Shown here piece by piece: positions 53,067-62,832 of a stretch of 64,000 nucleotides of DNA. The position numbers were made by a program, and so were the translations under genes. Within the stretch, counting starts at the first letter, position 1; each line of letters starts with the position of its first letter. The notes under the pieces are model-generated. The model was not told the DNA's origin, did no database searches, and saw only the letters and a program-made list of their open reading frames with translations. The stretch is from G963663315 sp963668255 (GTDB taxonomy: Bacteria; Pseudomonadota; Gammaproteobacteria; Arenicellales; Poriferihabitantaceae): contig OZ220708.1 of assembly GCA_965116595.1 (NCBI GenBank), positions 744,001 to 808,000 on the forward strand, read 5' to 3'.

Positions 53067-54005
53067 CTACTTCTCGTAGGTGACGGTAGTGGTTTGAAAG
53101 TCAACTCCTGCACCGGAAATCAGGTCCGGCAGGGATTGTTTCAGATCGCTCAGCGAGGGCAACTCAAATCCATTGGGGCGTTGTACTTCAATGCTCTGAC
53201 AATCCAGGTCGCAGGCGGTGCGCAAACGCAGACCCGTTTCAAGAAACTTCCTCACCTTGAACAAGGCCAACGCGACCAGAAGCGTTTCGACTTCCCGGGA
53301 AAAACCATATCCTCGAATCTGCGCCAGATCGAGGTTGAAGTAGGCTGTGATTTCAGGCGAAACAAATTCATCTCGGGAGAAGGGCACATTACCGAACCCT
53401 TTTCCAGTATCACCCTTGGGATTGACCGCATCATTCTTCACGCCCCCACTCGCAGCCACCTTGACTTCCATGGCTTCAACAAAACCAGATAGAGCGCGAG
53501 GCAAGCGCAAGCGGCCGCCAGCCAAGTCCTTCTTCGCCAGAAAGACACCATGAAGCAGAGCATTGACATCCAGCCTTAGCAACACGTTTGCCAACTTGCC
53601 AAGATCAACCATTCCTTCTTCCATGTCAGCAAGTTCGTCTCTGAGCAACTGAAAAACCTTTTTGTCCTTACCTTCGAGAATGTAGGGCGAGTTTATTCGG
53701 TGCGCCTCAAGAAGCGAATTAGTAAGCGGTCTGGATTTTTTGTCCAGTACCTTGACGACAGATAAATTTCGCAACTCCGGCACCCAGTCATCATCAACCT
53801 TGTCCCAGCAAACGGCCTCCAAGCGGTTGGCCATGCTCTGCGCGGATTCCACCAGCAATATTGATTCGCCGTTCGGCCCCTCATATTGCGCGGCCCCAAT
53901 CTCGGGGAAGCCGGTGGATTGAAAACGTGTGCCTTGCACAGGCTCAAGCTTCGCTTTGAGCAATACGCGCGGAGCATCTTCAAGAGCATTCAGGTTCAGG
54001 GACAT
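53067..54005 (-). CDS. csb1: Type I-G Csb1 (Cas7, GSU0053 family)
   Basis: A 312-residue Cascade backbone protein (Cas7). It starts MSLNLNALEDAPRVLLKAKL, preceded by an AGAGGAG ribosome-binding site, then LEPVQGTRFQSTGFPEIGAA, the family's conserved start. The AGGRLRLPRALSGFVEAM stretch follows later. Several copies should coat the crRNA spacer. An in-frame extension to 54125 is unlikely, because it would overlap csx17 and has no ribosome-binding site. Confidence 0.93.
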   Translation of the reverse strand: MSLNLNALEDAPRVLLKAKLEPVQGTRFQSTGFPEIGAAQYEGPNGESILLVESAQSMANRLEAVCWDKVDDDWVPELRNLSVVKVLDKKSRPLTNSLLEAHRINSPYILEGKDKKVFQLLRDELADMEEGMVDLGKLANVLLRLDVNALLHGVFLAKKDLAGGRLRLPRALSGFVEAMEVKVAASGGVKNDAVNPKGDTGKGFGNVPFSRDEFVSPEITAYFNLDLAQIRGYGFSREVETLLVALALFKVRKFLETGLRLRTACDLDCQSIEVQRPNGFELPSLSDLKQSLPDLISGAGVDFQTTTVTYEK

Positions 54006-54060
54006 AGTGATCTCCTCTGTTTGTTGTAATGTGGAATCAGGGTTAGGTAAATAGTCAGAC

Positions 54061-56268
54061 TTATGCTGGTTGAGTAGCTTCTTTGTCACTGAGTGCCGCT
54101 TCAGCCAGTGCGCCAGTAGCGCCAAATCTGAGTGGAATCAATAGCGCCGCCGCAAGTCTGCGCGGATCAACACCCGCTAAATTGGGCAATTGATTAAACG
54201 GCATCGCTGGCTCAAGGTCAGAACTGCGTAATCGTCTCCAGGCGATCTTGATCGCCTGTTCCGCGTGCGTTGGATCGCCGCTGGCTAACTTGGCAAGGAT
54301 CTGAGGCGCGGCAGGTAAATACACGTTCTCTGGCAACCTTTGCAATCTTTGCAATCTTTGCAATGTAGTGTTGGGTGTCAGCGCCAATTTACACAAGGCA
54401 AAGGCGGCAAAAATCGCAACATCACCTGGCTTGTGTTCGGTGTCTGCCGGAATCTCGCACAGTGCAAGCCCTGGAAGCAATGCGGCAATTTTTGTATCCA
54501 TCCGATCACTATTGAGAAAATCCATCAAGTCGACAAAACCAATTCCTGCAACGCTATTTAACGGCTTGTCCGTAAAACCCAATCGGGCAGGTAGGGACAA
54601 TCTGAGGCTCAGCAATTCAATCAAGGTGGAAACCAGATCCTTCTGCACGGAGATCTGAGCACGAATAAGGCAGGCAGGGTCTTTCTTGTGCTTCTCGCTT
54701 TTGCATGCTTTCATCAACCACTCGTTGCCGTTTGCATGGTGAATCGGGAATAATTGCGAGCGCAAAGGCAACACCTGTTCCCCGATGCCACGCAAGCCCG
54801 CGAGCGCACATGCAATACGAAATTCGGGGCATTCGTCGTTCGCTTCCTGTACCCACTGCGCCGAAAGTTGTGGTACGGGAGGAACAGTGTCGTGCGCTTT
54901 GACGCTACGTGACAAAGCACTCTGAATCTCGCCCAGCAAGACCAGTAGAGATTGGGTCTGGCCGGGATTCGGTTTACGTTGCGCCATTACGAACATCGTG
55001 CTCTCAAGCCGGTGGCACAACTCGGCAAAGCGGTTCGCAGTATTTTTTTCCTTTGAGAAACGACGAAATTTTGTCAGCCAGTCATTGCGATCAAGCTCAT
55101 CAATCCATCCGCTTTGAGGATTGGTCGTAACTTGCACACGCTCCAAAGGCGTGGCGAGATAGGCTTTCCCGGAACGCATCAACAAGCCATATCGCTGAAA
55201 CCGGTCCACGCCGCGATAACCCCCCAATCGGTGCACGGCCCGCACAAAATCAAACGCGTCTTTGGCAGGGCGGGCGCCAAGTGCAACGCGTCCCTCAGAT
55301 AACAGTGCGCGGATTTCCGTGTAGTTAGCCGGATTGCTCCACAACGGCATCCACAATTCACCTCTCGATTTTGATGCAGCAGCATCACCTGCGCCCAAGT
55401 TACCACTGCCCGCAGAAACCGTTCGCACCGTAAAGGGATAACTCAGGATTCCCGCGCCAGATTGTTCATTACGACGCACCGCTGCGGCGGCAAAAGGCAA
55501 GACCCCCTCTATCATCAGCACGAAATCCCACGGATTGATAGCGCCATTTGTTTCATATCCCGTTGTAGAGTTTGGGCCACCAACTTGTCCGGGAGAAAAT
55601 TGACCAATCGCTTGTTTGACCAATCCGGGTGCTGGTTTTGCAAACAAGGCAAGATCAAGCAGGTCGGCAGACTTGGGGGTTGCTTTTCCGCTTTCCGCAT
55701 CAATAAGTTCGAGCAGGCGTTGCATAAAGTTATTGGTGAAATCAAGCCTCCCATCATTTCCGCCCGTACCGAGCAGAGGCGGAAATTTTTCCTTTTCTCC
55801 TGCCAACAGAATGGATGCGTCGAACCATTCCAAAGCATCGTCAGGCAACAGGCCTCGCAGACGACTCAGAAGTTTGGTTTTTGCTTCATTCTTGGGACTT
55901 GCCTCGCGTTGCAAACCTTCAAGTTCAAGAGCGCGCTCTGCAACATACAGAGATAGCCTAAAAGCAGAAAGACGCGAGATATTGCTCCCTTTGATTTTTA
56001 GCAATGATGTCCGATTGTCATTCTGATAAAACCCGCTCCCGCCGTTCCACGGAGCCAGAACCGGGGTCGGTGCATAGCCGTCAAGCAGATAACGAAACAG
56101 AATTTCGGCAGGTTTCCTGGAAGTCAGGTGCAGATTTTCGCCAACCCAAGCAGCTTTGATTGCAGGGTCAAAGCTGCTCAGTATGCGTAATGCCCCCAAC
56201 CCCTTGAGATAACTGGCAAGCGGCGTGGGAGTACAACCCGTCAGCACGATTTCATGGCATTCAGTCAT
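54061..56268 (-). CDS. csx17: Type I-G Csx17 (Cas8 large subunit)
   Basis: A 735-residue large subunit of the type I-G effector. It begins with the hallmark LTGCTPTPLASYLKGLGALR and includes GSGFYQNDN and ANYTEIRALLSEGRVALG. Csx17 (Cas8u2/Cas8g) is the likely PAM-sensing and DNA-binding subunit. It overlaps the cas3 stop by four bases (ATGA). Confidence 0.93.
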   Translation of the reverse strand: MTECHEIVLTGCTPTPLASYLKGLGALRILSSFDPAIKAAWVGENLHLTSRKPAEILFRYLLDGYAPTPVLAPWNGGSGFYQNDNRTSLLKIKGSNISRLSAFRLSLYVAERALELEGLQREASPKNEAKTKLLSRLRGLLPDDALEWFDASILLAGEKEKFPPLLGTGGNDGRLDFTNNFMQRLLELIDAESGKATPKSADLLDLALFAKPAPGLVKQAIGQFSPGQVGGPNSTTGYETNGAINPWDFVLMIEGVLPFAAAAVRRNEQSGAGILSYPFTVRTVSAGSGNLGAGDAAASKSRGELWMPLWSNPANYTEIRALLSEGRVALGARPAKDAFDFVRAVHRLGGYRGVDRFQRYGLLMRSGKAYLATPLERVQVTTNPQSGWIDELDRNDWLTKFRRFSKEKNTANRFAELCHRLESTMFVMAQRKPNPGQTQSLLVLLGEIQSALSRSVKAHDTVPPVPQLSAQWVQEANDECPEFRIACALAGLRGIGEQVLPLRSQLFPIHHANGNEWLMKACKSEKHKKDPACLIRAQISVQKDLVSTLIELLSLRLSLPARLGFTDKPLNSVAGIGFVDLMDFLNSDRMDTKIAALLPGLALCEIPADTEHKPGDVAIFAAFALCKLALTPNTTLQRLQRLQRLPENVYLPAAPQILAKLASGDPTHAEQAIKIAWRRLRSSDLEPAMPFNQLPNLAGVDPRRLAAALLIPLRFGATGALAEAALSDKEATQPA

Positions 56269-58685
56269 GGCCCCATACCCCCTTGCTTTTGCTCCTCTGC
56301 CGATGCGCGCCAGTCGGCAAGGCGCACCAGAGTTTCCAGCCAGGCAAGGCGGAACGGCCCATGTTCTTCCAGTAACTCAAGGGTTCGGGCAGTCCAGGAA
56401 CGCCCTTGCTCCCCTTCGCCCAATTCCATCAAGGCAAGTTTCAACTCAACTTCTCTGCTTTGCTCCCCATCAAAAGAGAGTGTCGGAAGCCGGTCGCCTT
56501 CCCAAACGCCACGCGCAAAACGCACATCGTTTGGGTCGGGTTGTGTTTCATTCGGCATTGCCCGCAGGCTCATGCGCACCTTACCGTGGTGAGCCGCTAT
56601 CAGGTAAGTGATCAAATCAATTTTGCTGTCCGGGTTGTTCGGGTTGTCATGTTGCGCCAACCACGCCAACGCTGATGCCAGTTCATGGCGGAAACAGGAC
56701 CGGGAATGTTTCATTGGGCCAGAGTGATTTGACTTGGCGAGGATACCTTCAGGCGCTTCCGGGCAGCGGTGCATGGATTTTTGAAACACTTCATGCGCCT
56801 TGCCGACATCATGCCAACGCGCTGCACGGATGACTTCATCAGTGTAGGTGTTCCCCCCCAATACATCGCAGAGTGATCTGGCCGCGCCAGCGACATTGCC
56901 AAGGTGAATCGCAAGCAACACAGGGATTTTGGCGCTAGATCGCCCATCATCTCCGAAGCCTTCATTTTGATCGTATTGCTCACGTTCAACTATCGAAACT
57001 GCTTTTTTACCATTGTTAATGAATCCGAGTGTTTCATCATAGCCACCGTCTGCCGCAGCCAATAGCAGGGTCATACCTGGACGGAGCGCACTTTTTAAGG
57101 ATTGCCACTGCTGGGTGAGACTGTCCCAATACCAAGCGCAGTTGATGTTCTTTGCCTGCCCCAGACTGACAGGGCAAAGTTCGTTGCGATGCGGTGCCGA
57201 TTGCGCTTCCGGCTTGTTCGGGTCTTGTCCGAAGTTTCGCCAGAACACTTGCAGACCAGGGGGGCTTTTGTCCCTGATGTAGTCGGATACATCCACATCA
57301 AAACCGGACAGGTCCGGATCGGTGTTGAACAAATCCAGTAGATCCTTTCGCCGCAAAACGGCTGACAAGGGACGCCTTTCGTCGGTTGGCGGCAGGTTCC
57401 CGAGGCCGACATCGTTAAGTTTTGCTAACTTATTCCGCGCATATTGAAGCGCTTCGCTCTCATAAGGCAAAGCGTCCGCACCATCTACAATGTCAATCCA
57501 GAATACTTGCGCGGGATCATCTACCTTGTACTCGCCGTAGCGATTACAACGGCCAAATCGTTGCACCAGAGACGACCATGGCGCCAATTCGGTGAACAAT
57601 ATCTTTGAGGTTATATCGACCCCGGCCTCAATAGCCTGGGTGGCGACAATAATGCGGTCTGTGGTAGATGTGCTCAGTTTTTCATTTTGTCGGCGCCGTT
57701 CTGCCGGGCGAAAACGCGCATGAATGAGCAAATCGTCATGCTCCGTCCGAGCTTGCTGAATCTGCTGAAATAGATGCTGGGCGCGATCTACCCGGTTCAG
57801 AATGACCAGTGTTTGGCTGTCCGGGCTGTGCTCGTTCAATATGGTTTGGCTTAGCTCCTCAATGTAGGTTTTATTCCCGTCCTTCCTATTAGCTTCTGGA
57901 GTAAGGGATACGCCAGCGCGACGCAGGGCTTTTCGCGCGTCAAGCCGTTCGGCAGCTTGCGTACAGTCAGCGTCAGTCAATTTCAACGCATTGAAATCAG
58001 GCAACTGGGCGGCGAGATCAACCGTCTCCAACCAATCACGTCTGAGTGTGGCCGAGAGCCAAATAGAACAGCTGGATTTCGCGAGCGGGAACTTGCGACG
58101 GAAAGCCTCCAACTGAGCCGATGTCGTCAAGCCCGCTCCCATGAGTTGCACTTCATCAAACGCCCAGAGGCAATCATTGTGAAGCAGAGCGAAATGAATC
58201 GGCCATTGGTAACGACTCATGCCGTAACCACGCATCAAGGCGCGAGAAATCAACATGTCCTGCGTGCCTATCAGAACCATATCCTCTTCCGGGCGCTCCG
58301 CCCAAGTCTTCAGGTCCGGTTCTCCACCCATCAGAAGGTGAACCGAAACCTTGCCCTCACCGGAGTCTCCCAGAATATTCAGGTTTCGTAGCCAATCGCA
58401 GATGTTATTTTCAGTCTGCTCCACCAATACCCGCATCGGCAGACACCAAACCAACCGCCGGGGAGTGGCCTCATCAATACAGGCATTTCGCCCACCCTTG
58501 CGCCAACCGCGCTTGTAGAGCCAGGCCATGGTAACAGCAGCTGTTTTCCCCATACCAGTAGGGATATCCAACAGTTCCGGCCAAGTAGAAATACAGGCTA
58601 ACCGTTCCTGATATGAGTAAGGCCTTCGCTCGCCATGCGCGAAAGCAGCCTGAAAGAGATCAACGTAATTCTCATTACACATCAT
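56265..58685 (-). CDS. cas3: Type I-G Cas3 helicase-nuclease
   Basis: A protein of about 806 residues with helicase first and HD nuclease last, the domain order of type I-G Cas3. Walker A is PTGMGKTAA (about 43-50), motif II is FDEVQ, and motif VI lies in SSLVQRFGRCNRYGE. The C-terminal HD domain has AARWHDVGKAHEVF (His-Asp near 625) and a later AAHHGKVRM. It degrades DNA bound by the crRNA complex. It is the first gene of the cas operon. ATG 58685 or 58682 are the likely starts. Confidence 0.95.
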   Translation of the reverse strand: MMCNENYVDLFQAAFAHGERRPYSYQERLACISTWPELLDIPTGMGKTAAVTMAWLYKRGWRKGGRNACIDEATPRRLVWCLPMRVLVEQTENNICDWLRNLNILGDSGEGKVSVHLLMGGEPDLKTWAERPEEDMVLIGTQDMLISRALMRGYGMSRYQWPIHFALLHNDCLWAFDEVQLMGAGLTTSAQLEAFRRKFPLAKSSCSIWLSATLRRDWLETVDLAAQLPDFNALKLTDADCTQAAERLDARKALRRAGVSLTPEANRKDGNKTYIEELSQTILNEHSPDSQTLVILNRVDRAQHLFQQIQQARTEHDDLLIHARFRPAERRRQNEKLSTSTTDRIIVATQAIEAGVDITSKILFTELAPWSSLVQRFGRCNRYGEYKVDDPAQVFWIDIVDGADALPYESEALQYARNKLAKLNDVGLGNLPPTDERRPLSAVLRRKDLLDLFNTDPDLSGFDVDVSDYIRDKSPPGLQVFWRNFGQDPNKPEAQSAPHRNELCPVSLGQAKNINCAWYWDSLTQQWQSLKSALRPGMTLLLAAADGGYDETLGFINNGKKAVSIVEREQYDQNEGFGDDGRSSAKIPVLLAIHLGNVAGAARSLCDVLGGNTYTDEVIRAARWHDVGKAHEVFQKSMHRCPEAPEGILAKSNHSGPMKHSRSCFRHELASALAWLAQHDNPNNPDSKIDLITYLIAAHHGKVRMSLRAMPNETQPDPNDVRFARGVWEGDRLPTLSFDGEQSREVELKLALMELGEGEQGRSWTARTLELLEEHGPFRLAWLETLVRLADWRASAEEQKQGGMGP

Positions 58686-58932
58686 CAATTCTCATATTTT
58701 CGTCACTCTGCCCACAATCGTCATTGTATCACTGCCGGAGGCGCTTATCGGATACGGTTTGGCGCCTTATGAAAGCGGCGCTGGGCACCGGACATGAGGT
58801 CGTCCAGATATTCTTCTTGTTTCAAGCGTTGTCTTTGCGCCTTAAGACCTCGATAGTGACCCTGGAAATCTCGTGGGCGCTCCGCCTCAATAATTCGTTC
58901 TCGTATTCGGTCAGCATTCGGGGAGCGGGAGC

Positions 58933-58966
58933 GGGCGGGCACGGTGACCCGCCCCTACGATGATGG
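58933..58966. repeat. Dispersed palindromic repeat in the cas3-cobT gap
   Basis: GGGCGGGCACGGTGACCCGC followed by CCCTACGATGATGG, nearly identical to 44473-44505. The 58686-58991 gap otherwise holds only a weak 65-codon minus-strand ORF (58745-58942) with no recognised match, and the promoter region expected for the cas operon. Confidence 0.65.
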
Positions 58967-58991
58967 TTTTCGCTCCCGTCAGCGCGGGAAG

Positions 58992-60692
58992 TCATGTCGG
59001 ACGGCTCGAAAACAGCTGCTCGAGCGCGCTGAAAACCCGGTTGTCGAGTGTCCCGGTCAGATCCAGTGAAATGGATTCGCTAAAAAACTCATCCAGACCC
59101 AAGGCAGTGCTGATCGCCTTCAATTCAATCTGGCCGGCGCGCTCGATCCGGCTTGCCACCTGTTTCAGGTGTCGTTCAAGGTAGAATGGATCGTTGTGAT
59201 TGCTGGTTGCGCTTTCCATGGGGGCGCCATCAGAGATCATGACCAGGCACTTTCTGCCTTCAACCCGATTGAGCAGACGATGCTCTGCCCATTGCAACGC
59301 TTCACCGTCCAACCCTTCCTTGAAGTGAATCGGATTCATCAGTGATGAGATCGAATATCGGGAACGCCGCCAACTGGTCTCGGCATCCTTGTAAACTATA
59401 TGCAAACGGTCATTAAGGCGGCCCGGATATTCAGGAGACCCCGATTTGCGCCATACCTTGATCGACTCGCCTCCGGCCCAGCCTGCGGTAGTGAATCCCA
59501 GTATCTCGACAGATACCCCGGCAAACTCCAGCGCCCGGCAGTAAATATCCACCATAATGGCGACAGCCTGGAACCGCTGTCGTTTCATTGACCCTGAGTT
59601 GTCAATCAGAAAACTGACCACGGTATCGCAATGCGGCGCCTGTTTTTCCTGCTTGAAAATCCGGTAATAACCGGGCTTTGTAACCAGTTGGCTTAATCTG
59701 CGGCCATCCAGATATCCCTCTTCTTCACCATCATGCCATCCCGACCGACGCGGCAACGCAAACAGACGCTGTAACCGCAGGGCCAATCTCGATATGTTGA
59801 CCGCCTGGGCGGTGATCATTCGATCCAGTTCTGCCCGCAGTTTTCTCCTCTGTTCTATACGATAGAGGTCCTTCGCTGCCGCCAGCCTGTCAAAATCCGT
59901 GCAAAAAACATGATATTGGTCCTCCTGGCCCGCCCCCTTTTCCATTCGATCGCTCGTGCCGATTTCTGATACCACATAGCGGTCATCGGTTTCATCAACC
60001 GGCGGAAGCAGGGTCCTGTCCCTGAGTGCGGCCAGATGCCTGCCAATCATGTGGCCGCCAATGGAAAGTGCGATTTCATTGACCGCCTGTGCAATATTCA
60101 ATGCGTGGCGAGCATATTCCTGCTGATCATTGATCCGGGCTCGAAGCATCACCAGATCATCACCTATGACCGGCGCGAGTCTGAATCGTACCGACTCGAT
60201 CAAACCTTCAACCTCTTCCCCCTGAATCCGGTTGGTCAGTCGGGAACGAACGATCCAGGTCAGGCTGTAAATCAACAGTCCGAGTTCGTTTTCGACAAGC
60301 CCGTTTCCCCGGCTTTGGCGGCACCATTGATCGAACGCTTCATCGACATTACGCTGAATGCCGACCAGATTTTGCCAGAGGAGCGCCTCGCATCTCAGCT
60401 GCTCCAGAATATCGAATGCGAGCCTCTCAACAGGCTCCCCGGGGGACAAAGACTGGTGCAACAACAGGTTGCTGTGAATCAATCGTAGCGCAATGCAATC
60501 GGCCACTCCACGATTGCGGGAGAAGGAGTCCTTGAGCGTATCAGCCAGCAGATGTGGTGCGTGGAGCGACAGGGTACGGCCTTTCAGGAAAAGGGTCTGT
60601 CTCTTGTATTCTGCCTCGGGATTTGCCGATAACGCACGGATTGAAGCGGCACAATGGCGCTCAATCAATCGACGCCGTACTTCTTCTGCCAT
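58992..60692 (-). CDS. cobT: CobT-type cobaltochelatase subunit
   Basis: A 566-residue protein. The N-terminal and central regions are CobT-like (RRRSGWHDGEEEGYLDGRRL), and the C-terminal VWA domain has the MIDAS motif DNSGSM, VEILGFTTAGWAGGE and the PGRLNDRLHIVYKDAETSWR block characteristic of CobT. CobT and the MoxR-type CobS form a AAA+ chaperone-like pair that works with CobN to insert cobalt in aerobic cobalamin synthesis. The usual acidic middle segment is shorter than in classical CobT. It starts seven bases after cobS. Confidence 0.9.
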   Translation of the reverse strand: MAEEVRRRLIERHCAASIRALSANPEAEYKRQTLFLKGRTLSLHAPHLLADTLKDSFSRNRGVADCIALRLIHSNLLLHQSLSPGEPVERLAFDILEQLRCEALLWQNLVGIQRNVDEAFDQWCRQSRGNGLVENELGLLIYSLTWIVRSRLTNRIQGEEVEGLIESVRFRLAPVIGDDLVMLRARINDQQEYARHALNIAQAVNEIALSIGGHMIGRHLAALRDRTLLPPVDETDDRYVVSEIGTSDRMEKGAGQEDQYHVFCTDFDRLAAAKDLYRIEQRRKLRAELDRMITAQAVNISRLALRLQRLFALPRRSGWHDGEEEGYLDGRRLSQLVTKPGYYRIFKQEKQAPHCDTVVSFLIDNSGSMKRQRFQAVAIMVDIYCRALEFAGVSVEILGFTTAGWAGGESIKVWRKSGSPEYPGRLNDRLHIVYKDAETSWRRSRYSISSLMNPIHFKEGLDGEALQWAEHRLLNRVEGRKCLVMISDGAPMESATSNHNDPFYLERHLKQVASRIERAGQIELKAISTALGLDEFFSESISLDLTGTLDNRVFSALEQLFSSRPT

Positions 60693-60699
60693 GATGCTT

Positions 60700-61695
60700 T
60701 TACAAATCTGATGCTGTTTCAGAACAATCGGCTTGTGTGATCGCGTAATTCAGGTCTTCACCAAATGCACGCTGATAGTATTCTGCGATAATTGAATACT
60801 CAGCCTGGTCGCACTTATTCAGAAATGACAGAAGAAACGCTTTTCCGATATCGGCAAAAATTTCGATATTCTCTGCCCAGGTTATTACTGTTCTCGGCGA
60901 CATTACAGTAGAAATATCACCGGCAGAGAAGCCGTTACGGGTCAGGCCCGCCAATCCGACCATCGACCTTACGGTTTCAATACGATCGGAAAAAGTCGGC
61001 ACCTGGGCCAGAACAATATCCACCTCCTCATCCACGGAAAGATAATTCAGGGTGGTAACGATATTCCATCGGTCTATCTGTGCCTGATTCAATACCTGGG
61101 TGCCGTGATACAACCCGTTCAGATTGCCGAGGCCGACCGTATTGGAGGTGGCAAATAATCTGAACCCCTGATGGGGGCTGATCACCCTGTTTTGATCCAG
61201 CAACGTGAATTTTCCATCGCGCTCAAGAATACGATGAATCACGAACATCACATCCGGGCGGCCTGCATCAAACTCGTCGAAAACCAAAGCTACAGGACGT
61301 TGCAGGGACCAGGGAACAATCCCCTCCTGAAACTCGGTAGTCTGCTTGCCCTGTCTGATCACAATCGCATCCCGACCGACCAGGTCCAGTCGGCTGATAT
61401 GTCCATCCAGATTAACGCGGACACAGGGCCAGTTCAGTCGAGCGGCGACCTGTTCTATATGGGTTGACTTGCCCGTTCCATGGTAACCTTGCACCAGCAC
61501 CCGACGATTTTTCGCAAATCCTGCCAATAGCGCCAGCGTGACATCATGATTAAAACAATAACCGGGATCAATTTCAGGCACATGTTCATCGCGCTGACTG
61601 AATCCCGGGACTTCAAGGTCTGTATCCAGTCCAAAAGCGGTTCTTGCAGAAATCATGCAATCCGGGGTTTGCTCCAGTTTATTCGGTTCTGGCAT
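60700..61695 (-). CDS. cobS: CobS-type AAA+ cobaltochelatase subunit
   Basis: A 331-residue MoxR/CobS ATPase. It begins with the CobS N-terminal region (PGFSQRDEHVPEIDPGYCFN) and has Walker A GYHGTGKSTHIEQ, Walker B ALVFDEFDAGRPDVMF and the sensor FRLFATSNTVGLGN. It pairs with CobT downstream. CobN, the large subunit, is not in the window. Confidence 0.93.
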   Translation of the reverse strand: MPEPNKLEQTPDCMISARTAFGLDTDLEVPGFSQRDEHVPEIDPGYCFNHDVTLALLAGFAKNRRVLVQGYHGTGKSTHIEQVAARLNWPCVRVNLDGHISRLDLVGRDAIVIRQGKQTTEFQEGIVPWSLQRPVALVFDEFDAGRPDVMFVIHRILERDGKFTLLDQNRVISPHQGFRLFATSNTVGLGNLNGLYHGTQVLNQAQIDRWNIVTTLNYLSVDEEVDIVLAQVPTFSDRIETVRSMVGLAGLTRNGFSAGDISTVMSPRTVITWAENIEIFADIGKAFLLSFLNKCDQAEYSIIAEYYQRAFGEDLNYAITQADCSETASDL

Positions 61696-61848
61696 AAGGT
61701 TGGGGGCTCCTGATTATATTTTCGGGAAAATTTCCCGAATTCTGGATTCTAACGACTTTTGTAAATCTCATGCAGATTAAATGCGAGTTAAAATTCACCG
61801 ACCACAATTTTATGACATTCACTTCCATTTTCACTGATTTTACGGCCA

Positions 61849-62832
61849 ATGGCTGAAAACCACTCGATAACCGGAGTTTTGATAAATAACCTTGGCACCC
61901 CGGCATCCCCCGGAGTGCGTGATGTTCGGGCATTCCTGAAGCAATTCCTGAGTGATCCCAGGGTGATCAGGGTTCCCCGGCCGATATGGTGGCTGATACT
62001 CAATATCATCATATTGAACACCCGCCCGAAGCGGTCTGCCGAAGCCTATCATGAAATCTGGACCGATCAGGGTTCACCACTGCTTGCCATCAGTCAAAGC
62101 CAGGTCAAGCGGCTTCAATCCCGGGCACAATCCGGTTTTCCACATGTCAGGATTGAGCCTGGAATGCGATATGGCACACCGTCGATTGAACAAGGCTTGA
62201 ACAGGCTGCGACAGGCTGGCGCTACACGATATCTGATCATACCGATGTATCCACAATATTCCACGACCACCACCGCCTCAACGAAAGACGAGGTGCTGAG
62301 GGTGTTTGAATCATGGCAATCGATTCCTGAGTTCCGGTTTGTCTGTGACTATTTTGATGAACCGCAATACATTGAAGCATTGAGCCATTCTGTCGAAGAG
62401 CACTGGCAAAAGAATGGACGGTCCAGCAGGCTGCTGATGTCTTTTCATGGCATACCGGAGCAATATTCACAACAGGGAGACCCGTATCGGGGACAATGCG
62501 AATCAACCGCAAAATTGCTGGCGGAAAATCTGCAACTCAAACCGGATCAGTGGATGCTTTCCTTTCAATCAAGACTGGGGCCGAAGAAATGGCTGGGGCC
62601 CTATACTGACCACACATTACGGGAAATGGCCAGACAGGGTGTAGAATCGGTCGATGTGATTTGCCCCGGATTCAGTGTCGATTGTCTGGAAACACTGGAA
62701 GAAATCGCGATCAGCGATAAACAACTGTTTCTCGATTCGGGAGGCAAGGCCTATAGTTATATCCCCTGCCTGAATGACAGACAACAACATATAGAAATGA
62801 TTGGTCACCTGATAAAAAGTCATAGTCAATGA
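61849..62832 (+). CDS. hemH: Ferrochelatase
   Basis: A 327-residue enzyme that inserts Fe2+ into protoporphyrin IX. It shows GVLINNLGTPASPGVRDVRA, HEIWTDQGSPLLAISQ, the catalytic-histidine region MSFHGIPEQYSQQGDPY, and the C-terminal CPGFSVDCLETLEEI with the conserved glutamate. It is divergent from cobS (153-bp gap) and overlaps the cbiX-like gene by four bases. Confidence 0.96.
   Translation: MAENHSITGVLINNLGTPASPGVRDVRAFLKQFLSDPRVIRVPRPIWWLILNIIILNTRPKRSAEAYHEIWTDQGSPLLAISQSQVKRLQSRAQSGFPHVRIEPGMRYGTPSIEQGLNRLRQAGATRYLIIPMYPQYSTTTTASTKDEVLRVFESWQSIPEFRFVCDYFDEPQYIEALSHSVEEHWQKNGRSSRLLMSFHGIPEQYSQQGDPYRGQCESTAKLLAENLQLKPDQWMLSFQSRLGPKKWLGPYTDHTLREMARQGVESVDVICPGFSVDCLETLEEIAISDKQLFLDSGGKAYSYIPCLNDRQQHIEMIGHLIKSHSQ

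Noticed and set aside
58745..58942. A 65-codon minus-strand ORF between cas3 and cobT
   Set aside because: It has no recognised motif or good ribosome-binding site, and its 5' end lies inside a dispersed palindromic repeat.
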